From Chytridium lagenaria (lineage: Eukaryota > Chytridiomycota > Chytridiomycetes > Chytridiales > Chytridiaceae), in the NCBI GenBank assembly GCA_025449115.1, contig JAHLKC010000014.1, forward strand, positions 310,001 to 374,000: 64,000 bases of DNA, written 5' to 3'. Below are positions 46,201 to 57,807 of this stretch, one piece after another. Position 1 is the stretch's first letter; the number at the start of each line of letters is the position of its first letter. Below the pieces are notes generated by a model that made no database searches, had not been told where the DNA came from, and saw nothing but the letters and a program-made list of their open reading frames with translations. Both the position numbers and the translations under genes were made by a program.

Positions 46201-47414
46201 ATGCAACATGATCAGGTGTGAAAGCCTTAAACTCTTCCGCATATTGCGGATCCCAGCGAGAAAGTGGAGACCGATTATTGACAACGTCACCAGCAGCCCA
46301 CATTATTCTCTTCTTGTCCGTTGCGCGTCAACCTCGTTATCAGGGCAAATGATATAAAAGCTTTGAGAAATGGTTTAAACGACAAAAACGACCAAAGCGT
46401 TAAATGAAATAGAATGGCGGATGGAAAAAAAAAGATGGGGAACTTTAAAGAAAATATATATCGTATCAACGGTGGAATATCTCACCTGTTTTCGCGAATC
46501 GCGGCTAATGCAAATCTACAACTTGTTTGGGCATCCAACCCCCTGTAGCTGGATTTTCCTCGGAAATGACGGGAAGCGAGATCGGCGTCCGGCTTTGTTT
46601 CCTTCATCAAGTTGACGAAAAACCCTATCAAACAACAAAACTCAATACAACACTTGAAGTGGGTGAAAGGAAATCAAACACGGTGAAATCGGGGGAGAAA
46701 GGAGGAACATGTGCTTGTTTCGGTGAATGGGAAAAAAACACAATAAAATAGGGGAGGAAACGAAAATAACCTGTATTCGTCCATCCTGGAACCAACAAAT
46801 GCGTCGTCACCCTTCCCTTCATCCTCTCGTCATTCCTCACTTCATGCTGCAATCCCTCCGAAAAGACTTTCACTGCCGCCTTGGACACATTGTACGGTAA
46901 ATTCCCTGGTGGCATGTTATCCCCTGCTTCGATCCCACCGTTACAATCACAGCGGGGTCCATCGATGCCGCGATATTAGGCAAAAACGCCTTCACCCCAT
47001 TCACCACCCCATAAAAATTGACATCATGCATCGATGCCAGACGTCAAGAGGGGTGACGCTGATAGGACCTCCAACGCCCGTCCCAGCGTTGTTCATGAGA
47101 AAATGGATGGTGGGATATTGTTTTGCGAGGGCCTCGAATTCAGCTGATAGGGAGGGTTAGGGTATGGGGAGGGGTTGTCTTTTTACCGGATGATGTGACG
47201 TCGAGGACATGATGGGAGAGCTTGGTTTGGGGATGGAGGGATTTGATGTGGGTTACTGTGGAGACGAGGGTTGATTCGTCTCGATCCACTAGGATGACCT
47301 GCATACCGATAGATGCGAGATGTTGGGCCATGCTCTTCCGATGCCGCTTGCGGCTCCTGTGATGAGGCCAACGCGGCCCGGTGCAAAGACAGCATCAAAC
47401 ACTGAGGCATTCAT
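46199..47414 (-). CDS. Short-chain dehydrogenase/reductase
   Basis: NAD(P)-dependent oxidoreductase of the classical SDR type. Start MNASVFDAVFAPGRVG at 47414; cofactor motif LITGAASGIGRSMAQHLAS; VILVDRDESTLVSTVTHI; HVLDVTSS; then NNAGTG near 47.1 kb; VNGVKAFLPNIAASMDPAVI; catalytic YNVSKAAVKVFSEGL (YxxxK) near 46.88 kb; LLVPGWTNTG; a C-terminal part with FALAAIRENR, FYIICPDNEVDAQRTR and MWAAGDVVNNRSPLSRWDP, ending DHVA with TAA at 46199-46201. D after the second strand (VDRDE) suggests NAD(H) preference. One base is missing at GIGR|SMAQ, and single-base breaks also occur near 46.52 and 46.31 kb. The substrate cannot be told. Introns interrupt it near 46.64-46.77, 47.16-47.19 and 46.33-46.49 kb. 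Confidence 0.85.
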
Positions 47415-47926
47415 TTGTCAACTTTTTTGGTATATTGCGGTGTGTTGAGGCATGATGATGCTTATGCTACGCGTGAAAAACACGAGCGGGATTTCTTTCA
47501 AGAACCACCGTTAAACACACTTATCCATGATCTACCGTTTATATGGTTGTACGGTCAAGATTAAACCGGCAATCCGATGATCTCGAAAGACTAACCATAG
47601 GGTTTCTCTTTTGTTCAACAAAAAAACCGCACTTCATCATTGTTCCTTGAGGATCGAACCGTCCTCGCCGTCTCATCATCTTCCTGTACCGCATCCTTAA
47701 ACCATGCCACATCCTTGAGCTATACCACATCGGCAGTGCATACCACATTATTCGTGAGCCACGCTTCCTCACGCCTACCACATTCGCGAGTCATACCAAG
47801 CCCATACATCAATCCTTTCCAGGACTTCTATATCCGAGAAAACACCCTCGCAATAACACCTACCATATTTTTTCATGTCCAAAACTCCCCCCCAATCGTG
47901 ATTCATCCCTCATTATCCTTCCCATC
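47415..47926. promoter_or_regulatory. Divergent intergenic region with CCACAT repeats
   Basis: This 510-base spacer separates the divergent dehydrogenase and cyclic-nucleotide-domain genes. Between about 47685 and 47800, ATACCACATC-type words recur at roughly 15-20-base spacing (ACCGCATCC, GCCACATCC, TACCACATCG, TACCACATTA, TACCACATTC). They may be a cluster of protein-binding sites or a degraded minisatellite. No gene is seen. Confidence 0.5.
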
Positions 47927-50900
47927 ATGTCCACCGTCGACGCAACATCGCCAACTCCCCCGCTACCCCCCCTCCGCTCCCTCACGGTCCCTCCAACCCC
48001 ACGTCGTCTCTCCATCCATCCCCCACCTATGCGGCGTCTCGAATCCACAAGTATTTGCTCAACTGACGCGTAAGTCTTTTGTTTGTTGTGGACATGACGC
48101 GGTGCTTTTTTCTGAATGGCTTGCTTTTTGGGGGGCCGGGTTACAGGCCGCAGGAACAGTATCGGTTTTTTAGGAAGGGCGTTGAGAGACGGGATGGGAG
48201 GTCGGTGGGGACGGCGAAGATGGGGAAAGGGGGGAAGGGGGAGGTGGGAGGTGGGTCTGGGTTGATGGAGAGAGGGGCGTCGGTGGTAGGAGGCTCTGGG
48301 ATGATGGAAAGAGGGGCGTCGGTGGTTGGAGGTGGGCCTGGGATGATGGAAAGAGGGACGTCGGTGGTTGGAGAGACGGCACAGGGACGTATTTCCGTAG
48401 CATCAGAGGCGGGGAGAGCGAACTCAATGATGGCCCATGATTCCAGTGTATCAAATCCACCAAAAGTCCCCGACATGCCGGTATTGGACCAAAGAATAGG
48501 GAGAAGGAAGAAAGTGAGGAAGGGGATTTATGAATGGAAGGGGGTTGAGAGAGATGAGAAGGGGAAAGTGGCGACTTTGGAGAAGATTGCGGAATGTTTG
48601 GTGGTCAATGAGAATGCGGTTGGAGGAAAATGTGAAGATGGGAAAAGGAGAAAGAAGTATGCAAGTCAAAAGTGGGAACATGAGGTATAATTTTTTCTTG
48701 GATGCTTATAGAACTTGATGTCCATTCGTCAATTATTCACACTCGCATTTATTTCACTTACAACCCCGTCTGTTTTTCATATTTTTGCTGGCATTTTACA
48801 AACCTCTTACTTACACCTTCGTCTCTTCTTCATATTTTTGCTGGCATTTTACAAATTTCATACTTACACCTTCGTCTCTCCTTCATCCAAACCTCCCCCT
48901 TCCACCTCAACAGGCCTTTATGAACGAATTCTGGGCAATGTACTACCACTACCCCTCACCCCCTTCACCCGCGCAGGAGACGGCATAACAACCCCAGCCC
49001 CCTCCCACCTAAACCGCTGTCCCTCCCCACTCACCCTCTCAACACATCGCGCGCGTCTCCAAACCCTCTCCAAGCCTCGTCACATCACCCGCAAACGTGA
49101 GCAAGTCCTCCTCCAAGCCGAAGTGACCGCCAACGATCTTCTCTTGAAACCCCGACGTCCTGTTGACAAGAAACCCGAACCCCCCGTCACTTGTGTCAGG
49201 GTTCGATCCGCTCCGTTGATCAAGAGACGACCGGTTTCGGCCGTTTGGAATCGGTTGCCGAGTGTTGTTAGACCTAGGGGGGAGGTGGAGTTTGGCGGTG
49301 GGTTGGAGGCGAGTGAAGTTGAGTTGAGGGGGGAGATGGGGAAGACGGTGAAGGGGTTGAGGGGGAGGGTTGGGGAGGTTGTTGGGGTTTTGAAGAAACA
49401 GGCGTTTGTGAGGACGGCGGAGGAGGTGAAAATGGTGCATGTAAGTAGAGCGTTTTTATATGAGTTTTCTGCGTTTTTTTTTGGTTATAGATCTCCTCTA
49501 AACATCATCTTTTTAACATAAACTATTTTAAAAAAAGTCATGTCTTAGAAATCTTCCGTGAGTATTCTACCTTTGCGTCAACGTTCTATATGATTTTTTA
49601 TTGTTAACTCACTGACATTATTGAATATACTTTGCTTGAAAAGCGCGTTCCGTAAAATCAATTCGGACTTTATATTCAACCAACTTTGCACAAAAGCTAC
49701 GATTCAAGAACTTCCGCGTGGGACCATCATCTTTAATCAAGGTATTCTTTCTTTACGACCCTTAAACATTCCTCCTTTCGTTTCCAACACCTCTACCTCC
49801 CATTCCTATTTCATAACCAACACCTCCTCCTTCAACAAAAAAAAAAACAAAAACAAAAAACGAAAAAAAAAACAAACAAGGTGATCCCGGTGAATCCTGG
49901 CACGTCATCCTTACTGGCCGCGTCAACATCCTCGTCTCCAAAGGATTCGACCTCCACCAAAAATCCCACATCTCAACGCTTTCCAGTGGTGAAGCTTTGG
50001 GTCTCAAAGCGCTCGTGAACGACAGCCCACGCACCGCCACCGCCATCACTGAAACACCCGTCACCCTTCTCCGTGTCGCTAAAACCGATTACAAGAATCT
50101 CCTTGGGTTCCTCCATATGATTGAACCGGAAGGAGATGATGCATTTCTTGCGACATAGGGTACCCTTGTTTGTGTACTTTGAGAATGGGGCGTTGAGGAA
50201 TGTGACGGAACGTGTGTCAGTGAGGAGGTATAAGGCGAATACGGTGGTGATACATGAGGGGGAGATGAGAGATCATATCTTTATACTAAAGAGTGGGTTG
50301 TGTGCAGTGTATCGGAAAGTGGAGCCTCTGGAGACAAAAAAGAACAAGTATGTCATTTTTTATTATTAGTTGGGGCAGTTTACTCCTGAAGCAAAAACAG
50401 GAAGATTCTTTCTACCTGACCTGCTTTCTCAACGTTTGCAAACCCGAATTCATGCTCTTTCTGATCACTCTAGACCGCCGCATCGCGCCAACTAACATCT
50501 TTTTTCCCCGCACCCGTACTTGCACGTTAGAACTCCAAAGAAATCCAACTCTTTTTAGGAAACCTGGCTCCAGGTGCCCACTTTAACGAAGTCGTTGTGT
50601 CGGACCCCCACAACTACAGAGGCAGTCCATTCACGGTGGTAGCGATAGACGAGGTAGAATGCGCAACGATAGGAGCTGTTGGAGATTGGACGTCGATGAA
50701 GTTGAATGTGGGGTGAGTAAATTTGCGGGGATGACAAGGATAGAGTTGATTAGGAGTCGGGCTATGGAGATACGGAAAAGGTATATTGTTGTTTTTTTTC
50801 CGTGTGTGTGTGTTTTAGAGAGAGTTATTGATGTTATGTACAGTCAGTTTAGAAAGTTTCAGACGCATGTTCTGAGACAACTTGCGAAAGAGAGGACAAG

Positions 50901-50985
50901 GGATCCTGAGGCAGGGATACAGGGTGTTTCCAGAGTATCTGTAGTTGATGATCGTCACCCGTTGCAGCAGTGGGTTATTAAGTAG
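47927..50985 (+). CDS. Protein with two cyclic-nucleotide-binding-like domains
   Basis: Resembles CNBD2-type proteins rather than PKA regulatory subunits. Exon 1 MSTVDATSPTPPLPPLRSLT ends at GTAAGT (48070); next comes APQEQYRFFRKGVERRDGRS. Three repeats of about 14 residues follow (GLMERGASVVGG, GMMERGASVVGG, GMMERGTSVVGE; 48260-48380). Then EKIAECLVVNENAVGGKCED, AFMNEFWAMYYHYPSP and a basic stretch LIKRRPVSAVWNRLPSV. The first CNB domain is LPRGTIIFNQG (intron) DPGESWHVILTGRVNILVSK and SSGEALGLKALVNDSPRTAT; the second is VRRYKANTVVIHEGEMRDHI and FILKSGLCAVYRKVE, then NLAPGAHFNEVVV. The end is QFRKFQTHVLRQLAKERTRD, then HPLQQWVIK. In the phosphate-binding cassette of domain 1 the Arg is kept, but the ribose-contacting Glu of GELAL is replaced (GLKAL), so cAMP binding is doubtful. 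One frame shift occurs at 50125. Confidence 0.8.
48776..48881. repeat. Intronic 53-base tandem duplication
   Basis: TTCATATTTTTGCTGGCATT plus the following ACAAA...CTTACACCTTCGTCTC is present twice in tandem, at about 48776 and 48829, with a few differences. It falls in an intron of the cyclic-nucleotide-domain gene. Confidence 0.85.
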
Positions 50986-51532
50986 TAGATGAAATAAATA
51001 TTTCAATTATTTATTATCCAGTGTGTTGTAATAAGTAAAAATGCATCATAAATATACATGTATCTATATGAGGGTATTTCTATTTCCTTTCTATTTCCTA
51101 TTAGGTAATAACCGATAGAGTAGATATAGGTAGAAACATGCATATGAACCAAGCAACCACAGTGTACTATAAGTAGAAACATGCATTAGCTAATAATTCA
51201 CTCTTCGGAAAATAACATATACTCCACATCTTTCATCTTTCCGCACCCTTGGGCTAATAGTTAATACTCTAATAGCTGCTGTGACTTTGACTGTCTTTTC
51301 AAAAAAGGAAAAATCAAAAAGTCAAATCAAATCAAATCAAATTATTAATAAAATAATTTTAATAATTAATAATTAATATTAGGAAAAACACGTCACCTCT
51401 TCACCCTGATTAATACCCGTCGTCATCCAACCGTCACTAGTATTTACGATTAGTCTACCAACCAACCAACTGACGGAGGGACGGAATAAACGACATCTCT
51501 CTCTCCAGAGGTGACTTTTCAAGGAGGACGAC
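50986..51532. other. AT-rich intergenic region
   Basis: About 550 bases. It includes a tandem TCAAA run near 51325-51345, TTATTAAT-rich sequence and a partial repeat of TAGAAACATGCAT (51131 and 51174). No gene is recognised. Confidence 0.55.
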
Positions 51533-53869
51533 GTGCATAAAGAAGGGAACGAGATCAGACAGGGAAAAGAAAGGATGCCATTACTACATCCCTTGTCTTC
51601 TTTTGAATCTCACGTACCTGCTGTGCTTGACCAGCATACTCTGTATCCTCTACCTCAGTCTCATCAGCAGAATCATCATCATCAGCATCAGCATCATCAT
51701 CATCCACCTGCATTCTACCGTCATCAGCAACAAGCATTGTTACAAGCATCAGCATCACCTTCAGCCCCCTTTATTGGCTTTTCTGGAACATTACGGATGG
51801 AGCAGCAGCAGCAGGAGCAACAGCAACGACACGAGCAGCAACCAGCAGCGCCTGCTTCCATCACGCTTTTGCTTATGGGTGAAGGAGAAAAGGATAACGT
51901 TCATTCAAAAAGGATGATGGTGACGATTCCGTCCATTGGCCCTGAAGATGAGGGCTCAGCGGATGCTGAGCAAGTCAACAATAACAATAATGATAACAAC
52001 AACAACGACGACATTAAGACATCCTCAGCCCATTCACACCGCACTTCATCAGCCTCCTCTTTCTCGTCCTCTTCATCCCCATACCCGTCCACGACAACAT
52101 CACCACCGCGCTGGCCATCCTCATCTCCCTCCATCGACTCTGCCCGTCTCGTCATTCCCCGTCGCAGCCCATCATCATCTTCCAACTCTTCATCAGGCTC
52201 CTCTTCCTCTGTCATCACCATCGCATCCTCCTTCATCCCACATCCACAACAACCCCAACTCCATCCTTCTTCACACCCACCTATGTCCAACCTCCACCAC
52301 CCTTCATACAACCTCCATCGCGTCCCACAACCACAACACCAACACTGCCACATCCACCAGCATGGACCGATATTTTCTTTGCCCACACACGATCTCACTC
52401 CTCGTCCTCATCTCTCTCAAAACCACCCGAATCACCGACCCCTCCTCCAATGCGTCGATGGCCCTCCCTCGCATCCTTTCGCTCATCCTCAACAACCTCA
52501 ACGACCTCCTTTCAACGTCTCGGCATGATGTCCCGTTCAGGTTCCACTAGACCCTTTACACCATCCACCCACGACATTCAAGAAGAAGGCATTCTTAATG
52601 ATCCCCCTCAACGTCGCCGAGCCTTTTCCCGTCTCTCCATTCTAAATCGCTCCTTCACACCCCCTCCCCAAGCACAACCCGAAGTCTCATCAAAACGTTG
52701 GTCCATTTTTAGCAAACCTATTCGGCCTCACCTCGATGAACCTTCTCCTCTTCAGCGTACATCCATCCAAATCAACCCTGAAGACCAAGAACCTCCTCTA
52801 ACCTCGCCCAAAAAACGGTTTTCCTGGAAAGTCTCCACAGACTCCATCTTCCCACTCCGTCGTCGTCAAAGCACAGCAACCATCTCCTCAACCCACGACA
52901 CACCCACCCCAACAACAACAGACGCAACGCAACCCTCCCTTTTTCGAACAGCAAGCACCCGGCTCAGCATCATGATGTCCCGCACCTCCATCATCTCCAC
53001 AACAACCATCACAGAACAACCTCGTCAGAAACTCGGTCCCCTTCGTCTCCTCTCCCGTCGTCTCAAAAACCACCCAGACCCTCCCCCACCTTCCCCATCA
53101 ACACCAAGACCCTCCATGGCGTACACTGACGTTGAATCCGATACCTACACCATGGAGGAAGCCCTTCAACTCGCAGCCGGTGTCTCCCGTCGCTCCCTCT
53201 CCATCACCACCATCCCAGCCTCAAGGCGTTCCTCCCTCTCCGTCTCTACAACGTCCCAGCCTATCCTTGAAGCCCTTAAAATCGCCTTTAGCTCTGATCG
53301 ACCCCAGTTTTTCGGCGAACAAGTCCCACCTCGAATCGCAGCGACACCGAGAACGTCAATGAGTCAAACTTCACCCGTGGATACTCCGTTACAGAGAGTC
53401 GGGAGTGTGTCTACTGTTCATCGTAAAAGCGTTATTGTGAATCATGGGAACACGGGGCATTGGTTTGTGACGCCCGCACCGTCTATAGCGTGGGGTGAGG
53501 AATCTTATAAAACCGCGTTGGATGTCGCAAGGCAGGCCACCACTATTTCTGAAAGAGTCTTCCTGATGTACGTATCCCCCATTCCTTTCCTCTCCCCCCC
53601 CTCTTTTTTTTTCGCTTTTTTTTTGCTAAAACCATCCCCCCCTTTTCCCTATATAGATTCCTCCATCCATCTTTTCGTTTGAGACGGTTGAGATACCGAG
53701 AATGTCGGCTTCGTTACCGAGACCGAGGAGTGCACCGGAGGGTTGTGAGATGGCGAGACGGGGGAGTGCGCCACCTGCGACTGGGAGGGGGTTGGATCAT
53801 AGACGACGGAATGCTAGACCCCCGCCGATTGTTATACGCGTTGCTTTGAATTTATGTTTTTTTTTTTAG
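51533..53869 (+). CDS. Long Ser/Pro/His-rich disordered protein
   Basis: Unrecognised, almost wholly low complexity. The first part (51533-52200) is Gln/His/Asn/Ser-rich, e.g. SHQQNHHHQHQHHHHPPAFY. The second (52450-53580) is Ser/Thr/Pro/Arg-rich with many basic-Ser sites typical of kinase targets: RRAFSRLSILNRSFTPPPQ, KKRFSWKVSTDSIFPLRRRQ, RRSLSITTIPASRRSSLSV. A better conserved patch near 53.45 kb reads HWFVTPAPSIAWGEESYKTA. After an intron (donor near 53568; acceptor near 53656) it ends ETVEIPRMSASLPRPRSAPE and RRRNARPPPIVIRVAL. The two parts lie in different frames that overlap at 52450-52528, so the join is by an unplaced intron or a frame break. A regulatory or scaffold role is possible; nothing specific is shown. 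Confidence 0.55.
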
Positions 53870-54666
53870 AATTTCTTTTTGAATCCTCAACCACCCCCCC
53901 CCCCCCCCCCACCTTTTTTTTGTTCTTCATTAACCACGGTTTTGACGCGGTACGTCGATGTTACTTTTTTTGTTTGTTTGCTTTATTTTTACTTGTTTTT
54001 TATTGCGAATTTTGCATAGGATGATGACTTGTATACTGTAAAACCGGTTCTTTAATTTTCTTTTTTGCATACCCACCACTACAACCGTAATATAACATTT
54101 ATTTGCACTTTAGCTTTACTTTTTTCTCCCCTTTTTCATACTGAATAAATATGCATAACCAAATTTCGTCTTCCGTGATCATCTTTAGCGTCGTAGGGTA
54201 TGCGGTGCTCCATCCGCGAACGGCGCCCTCTATTATTGATTGCTTATGAGGGTAAACTCAAAAATCATTCTAGTTTACTCGTTGTAGTTCTTGACGTGCG
54301 TAAAGAAAACTGTACCTGCGACGGCACCCTATGTTTTTGGGTTTTTTTAAAAGTTTAGATCACAATTATTACGGGTTTTTTTGTGAGGCTGTCAACTTTT
54401 TTGATGTCGTACTCCTTACACTAGTTTTTTAGGAGAACCACTTTGAATGGAACCTTGTGCGATAACGCCTCAATTTTCGTCGTGATTGTGGTAGCGGTGA
54501 CGATGGAGGGTGGGGTGACGCGTGAACTGAACCACGTTGCGTAGAATTTTGAAACAAAGGAAAATCGTCGTAGTCGTGACTGTGGTAGCGGCAGGGCTAT
54601 TCACGAATGGTCGTACATTTTTTACGTGCATACGTGGGTTGAATGAATGAGTGGAGTTTTATTTTG
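53870..54666. other. Intergenic, homopolymer-rich, with imperfect repeats
   Basis: Contains an 18-19-base C run near 53891-53910, many T runs, and an imperfect direct repeat GTCGTGA(T/C)TGTGGTAGCGG at about 54480 and 54573. It separates convergent genes. No gene is seen. Confidence 0.55.
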
Positions 54667-57600
54667 TCAAATCACTAGTAGGGAATTTAACACTGCGATA
54701 ATAATACAAAGTACACCGGCTTTTAACATTTGGGAACCACTTCGCACGGGACTCGGAACAGCGCTTCCAGGATTCAAACCCTCAACACCCACCGTTGTCA
54801 TCGTGGTCGTCGTGGTCGTGGTAGAGTTCACGACGGGGACACTGACATTCACGAGTGGCGGGACCACGCTTGGCATACACACGGGTTGATAAGGGGTGAA
54901 GATGGGTTGAGCGGAGATGACAAGGTCCCTGTGGAAGGGGGTTAGGTAAGGGATTTTTTTGGGGGCTTAACTGTGTCATGAGGAGGTTTTGGACGGCGGT
55001 GGCGAGGGGGGGGCTTGTGGCGTTGCGGTGCATGATGCCGGCGTCGATGAGACGGGAGCGGGAGGTGCAGGCTGCGAGACCGAGGTCGTAGGTGAGGCAG
55101 AAATCTATGGGGGTGTGTTTGGGGTAGTACTTGGGGTGAGTTAGTGGGGATGTGGAGGAGGGGTGTTGGGGAAGGAGGGTGAGGAGGGTTGGGGTGAGGA
55201 GGGGTTTGGGGGGAGGTTAGGTGAGTTTGTGGCGGAGAGAGTTTGGGCATGGCGTGGGGAGGTTAGGAATTGTGGCGGAGGGCATGGTGCGCGGTGTATG
55301 AGGGTGTTTTTGGTTATGCAGGAAATGTGGATGGGAAAAAGTGTTTGGGGCAAGGGCATGAGGGACTGAAAGGGTGGGTGAAAGGTTTGTTTACCTGTAC
55401 AAAGTTGAAGCACATTTCATTGTCGGTGGATTCACCGAATGTAGTTGTGAATGACCGTTCACCTAGGGTTGGTTTGTAGGCGCAGGTGGTGAGAAGGGCA
55501 TCACCCGGGATGAGGGTTGTGGTGGATTTGTCGAGGACGGGGATCGAGCCTTGGAAGCTGCGATAAGAGGATGGTGGAAAGGGGGATGATGATCAGAGAA
55601 TGTTAGAAAGGGGGTTGATGATGAAAGAATGTTAGAAAGGGGGTGGATGATTAGAGAATGTTAGAAAGGGGGTTAGCCGCAAGTAAAAAGAGAGAGAGGA
55701 GTTACTTGAAATCATAGTATCGCCTTGTCACGACCGGTGCGATTTCAAAGGTATCGTTACGGATATGACGGACGGTTTGGTTGAGTCCGAGTTGATGCAT
55801 GTGGACGCCTTGACTACAAAAAAGTTAGGATGTGACAACGGGGGTTGGATAATACGATATGATGGTGAGGTTTCCGGGGAACCGTTTCGTGCAACTGCTT
55901 GGACAGAGGTTTGGGGGTAAAACTGTAGGACGGTTTGAGTTTCCTGGGATGGAGATGCGGATTGAGCCGAGGGTTAAGGTGCCGACGTCGTGTTGGCGGA
56001 GTTGGTCCGTGTAGAAGATCTGTGGGTGGGTTAGTGTTTTGATGTGGGGCGGGGAGGGGTGGTGAGAAGAAAAATATGGCGGGGAAGAAGGCTTCGACGG
56101 TGTGGGTAGAGATGGAGTGGAGATGGGAGAGGGGAAATATGTCGGCGGGGTAGAAGGTTGAGAGGGTGAGGAGATCGAGAAAGAGAAGTGAAGTCAAGAT
56201 CATAAAGGATCTTCGTGCTGATTGAAATGGATCACTCCACCAGCTTGCAACGGCCATGCAACACCAAAGGGGACGGTAACATGTGATGAAATCGAAAACG
56301 TGGAAAGGAGAGTGGTCATAGTGAAAGGAAGAAAAGAGGAAATGATATGTGAAGGAAAATAGAAGGACTTGAAACTAGCAGAATCATATGTTTACCCGTA
56401 TCCCTGACGCGTCGACTCGATCTGGGATGAGCAATGGGTTGTCATAATGGACCTGCATGGCAAAGTAGCGGGATGCGCCGGGACCTGTGCCAAACGCGAT
56501 GCCGGCTTCAGCGGGGAGTGAATTGGGGGGTGCACCGGGGACCCAGGAGAAGGAGAACTATTTGGGGCGGTTAATAGTGGAAAAGGGGATAGGGATCCTA
56601 CCTCGTTGCAGGAGGGGTCCATGGATTCACAGGGGTAGAGGTCGCCGAAGAAGCTGGGTGGGGAGGGGGGTGCTGAACAGCCGTAGATGATGATGTGATG
56701 GACTTCATACAGAAGAACCCCATCCCAAAAGGAAAATAGTGTTAGCAAAAACAACAAACAAACGATAAAATAAATGAATAAGTATTTTAAATGACACTCA
56801 AAGAAAACTCATAACAAACCCAGATTCGACATGGCCAACCCCTCATACTTGATCGCATGATACTTTTTATCAAACGGGAGTTTGAAGATGCGTGCACAGG
56901 TATGACGTTTTCTCTGTTGGGATCGTAATGTTCCCCATTCGAACATCTATGCTGCGGAGATTGGACGGTGGGGGAGGCGTTGAGAGGGTTGCTGTGACGT
57001 CCCAGAGGATCACTTCAGAACTGCCGCGATCGGACATGGCGTGCTTGGAGATGCCACGGGAGGAATCGCCGAACGCCCTAACAATGAAGGAGTACGGAAA
57101 TAACCAAAGAGATTTGAGCGGAAAAGGAGTGAGATCGTGAAGTGAAGGTAGGAAAGATAACAAAATTAGTTTGAAAGAGCGAAAGGGGTAAGAATAGCAG
57201 TAATGAAAGAGTATATATGAAGTAATTCAAACGCTATATCAAGTGTAGACATATAAGACGAGAAAAAACAAAACCAATACCATATGACAGGAACCCTTGC
57301 ATCTCGTTCAATAGATAAATCATTGGAGTCACATGAAACAACGGGCCTCCGAAACGTAAACACGGTGAACGTATCCGAAGGTTCCGGTGGTAAGATTAAC
57401 GTAACATCCTGCGATGCATCGACGGTGGGTGTTGAAAAACTCGCCGAAAACGAGTCTTGCATGTAATATGATGAATTCTCATATTGTCGGAGAATGTAGA
57501 TATCGGCGCCGGTCATGCCTGTCATAAATATGAGCAAAAGTTTGGAAACTGGGGTTGGGGAGGGGGGGTTGTTGCATACCTCCCATTTCGGATAGACCGA

Positions 57601-57807
57601 AGGCGATCCATTTTTTTGAGGTTGAAGGAACGTCAACGTCAACGCCAAAGGTGATGGTAGTGTTGTCCGGGATAGAGACCAGTGGAGAGCGTAGTTTGGT
57701 GAAAGGAGTTTGCAGTTCTGGAAAGTGGATTTGGGGAGTCTTGTGAAGCATGTTGCTGCGTATGCTGTGTGGACGAGGAAGAGGAGAGAGATGAGGGATG
57801 CTTTCAT
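54667..57807 (-). CDS. DOMON plus copper type II monooxygenase (DBH/MOXD1-like)
   Basis: Secreted, ascorbate-dependent copper monooxygenase of the dopamine beta-hydroxylase/PHM superfamily. Signal peptide MKASLISLLFLVHTAYAA at 57807. The DOMON domain reads KKWIAFGLSEMGG, ADIYILRQYENSSYYM, VFTFRRPVVSCDSNDLSI and AFGDSSRGISKHAM. The catalytic N-domain has VHHIIIYGCSAPP (paired His for CuH), FFGDLYPCESMDPSCNE, SFSWVPGAPPNSLPAEAGIA and RYFAMQVHYDNPLLIPDRVD (third His). The C-domain reads TDQLRQHDVGTLTLGSIRIS, then QGVHMHQLGLNQTVRHI (HxH for CuM), IPGDALLTTCAYKPTLGE and TDNEMCFNFVQV (Met ligand). The C-terminus is Thr-rich, then a hydrophobic MLKAGVLCIIIAVLNSLLVI, a probable GPI signal or anchor. 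All six copper ligands are present, so it should be active; the substrate is unknown. There are several short introns. Confidence 0.88.
55586..55674. repeat. Intronic ~30-base minisatellite, three copies
   Basis: AGAATGTTAGAAAGGGGG with a GATGAT-containing spacer recurs three times at about 30-base spacing, in an intron of the copper monooxygenase gene between the exons ending FKG and FQG. Confidence 0.9.

Noticed and set aside
54760..54790. tRNA T-arm-like GGATTCAAACCC
   Set aside because: No acceptor stem, anticodon arm or D-arm around it; it lies in the coding tail of the copper monooxygenase (VEGLNPGS).
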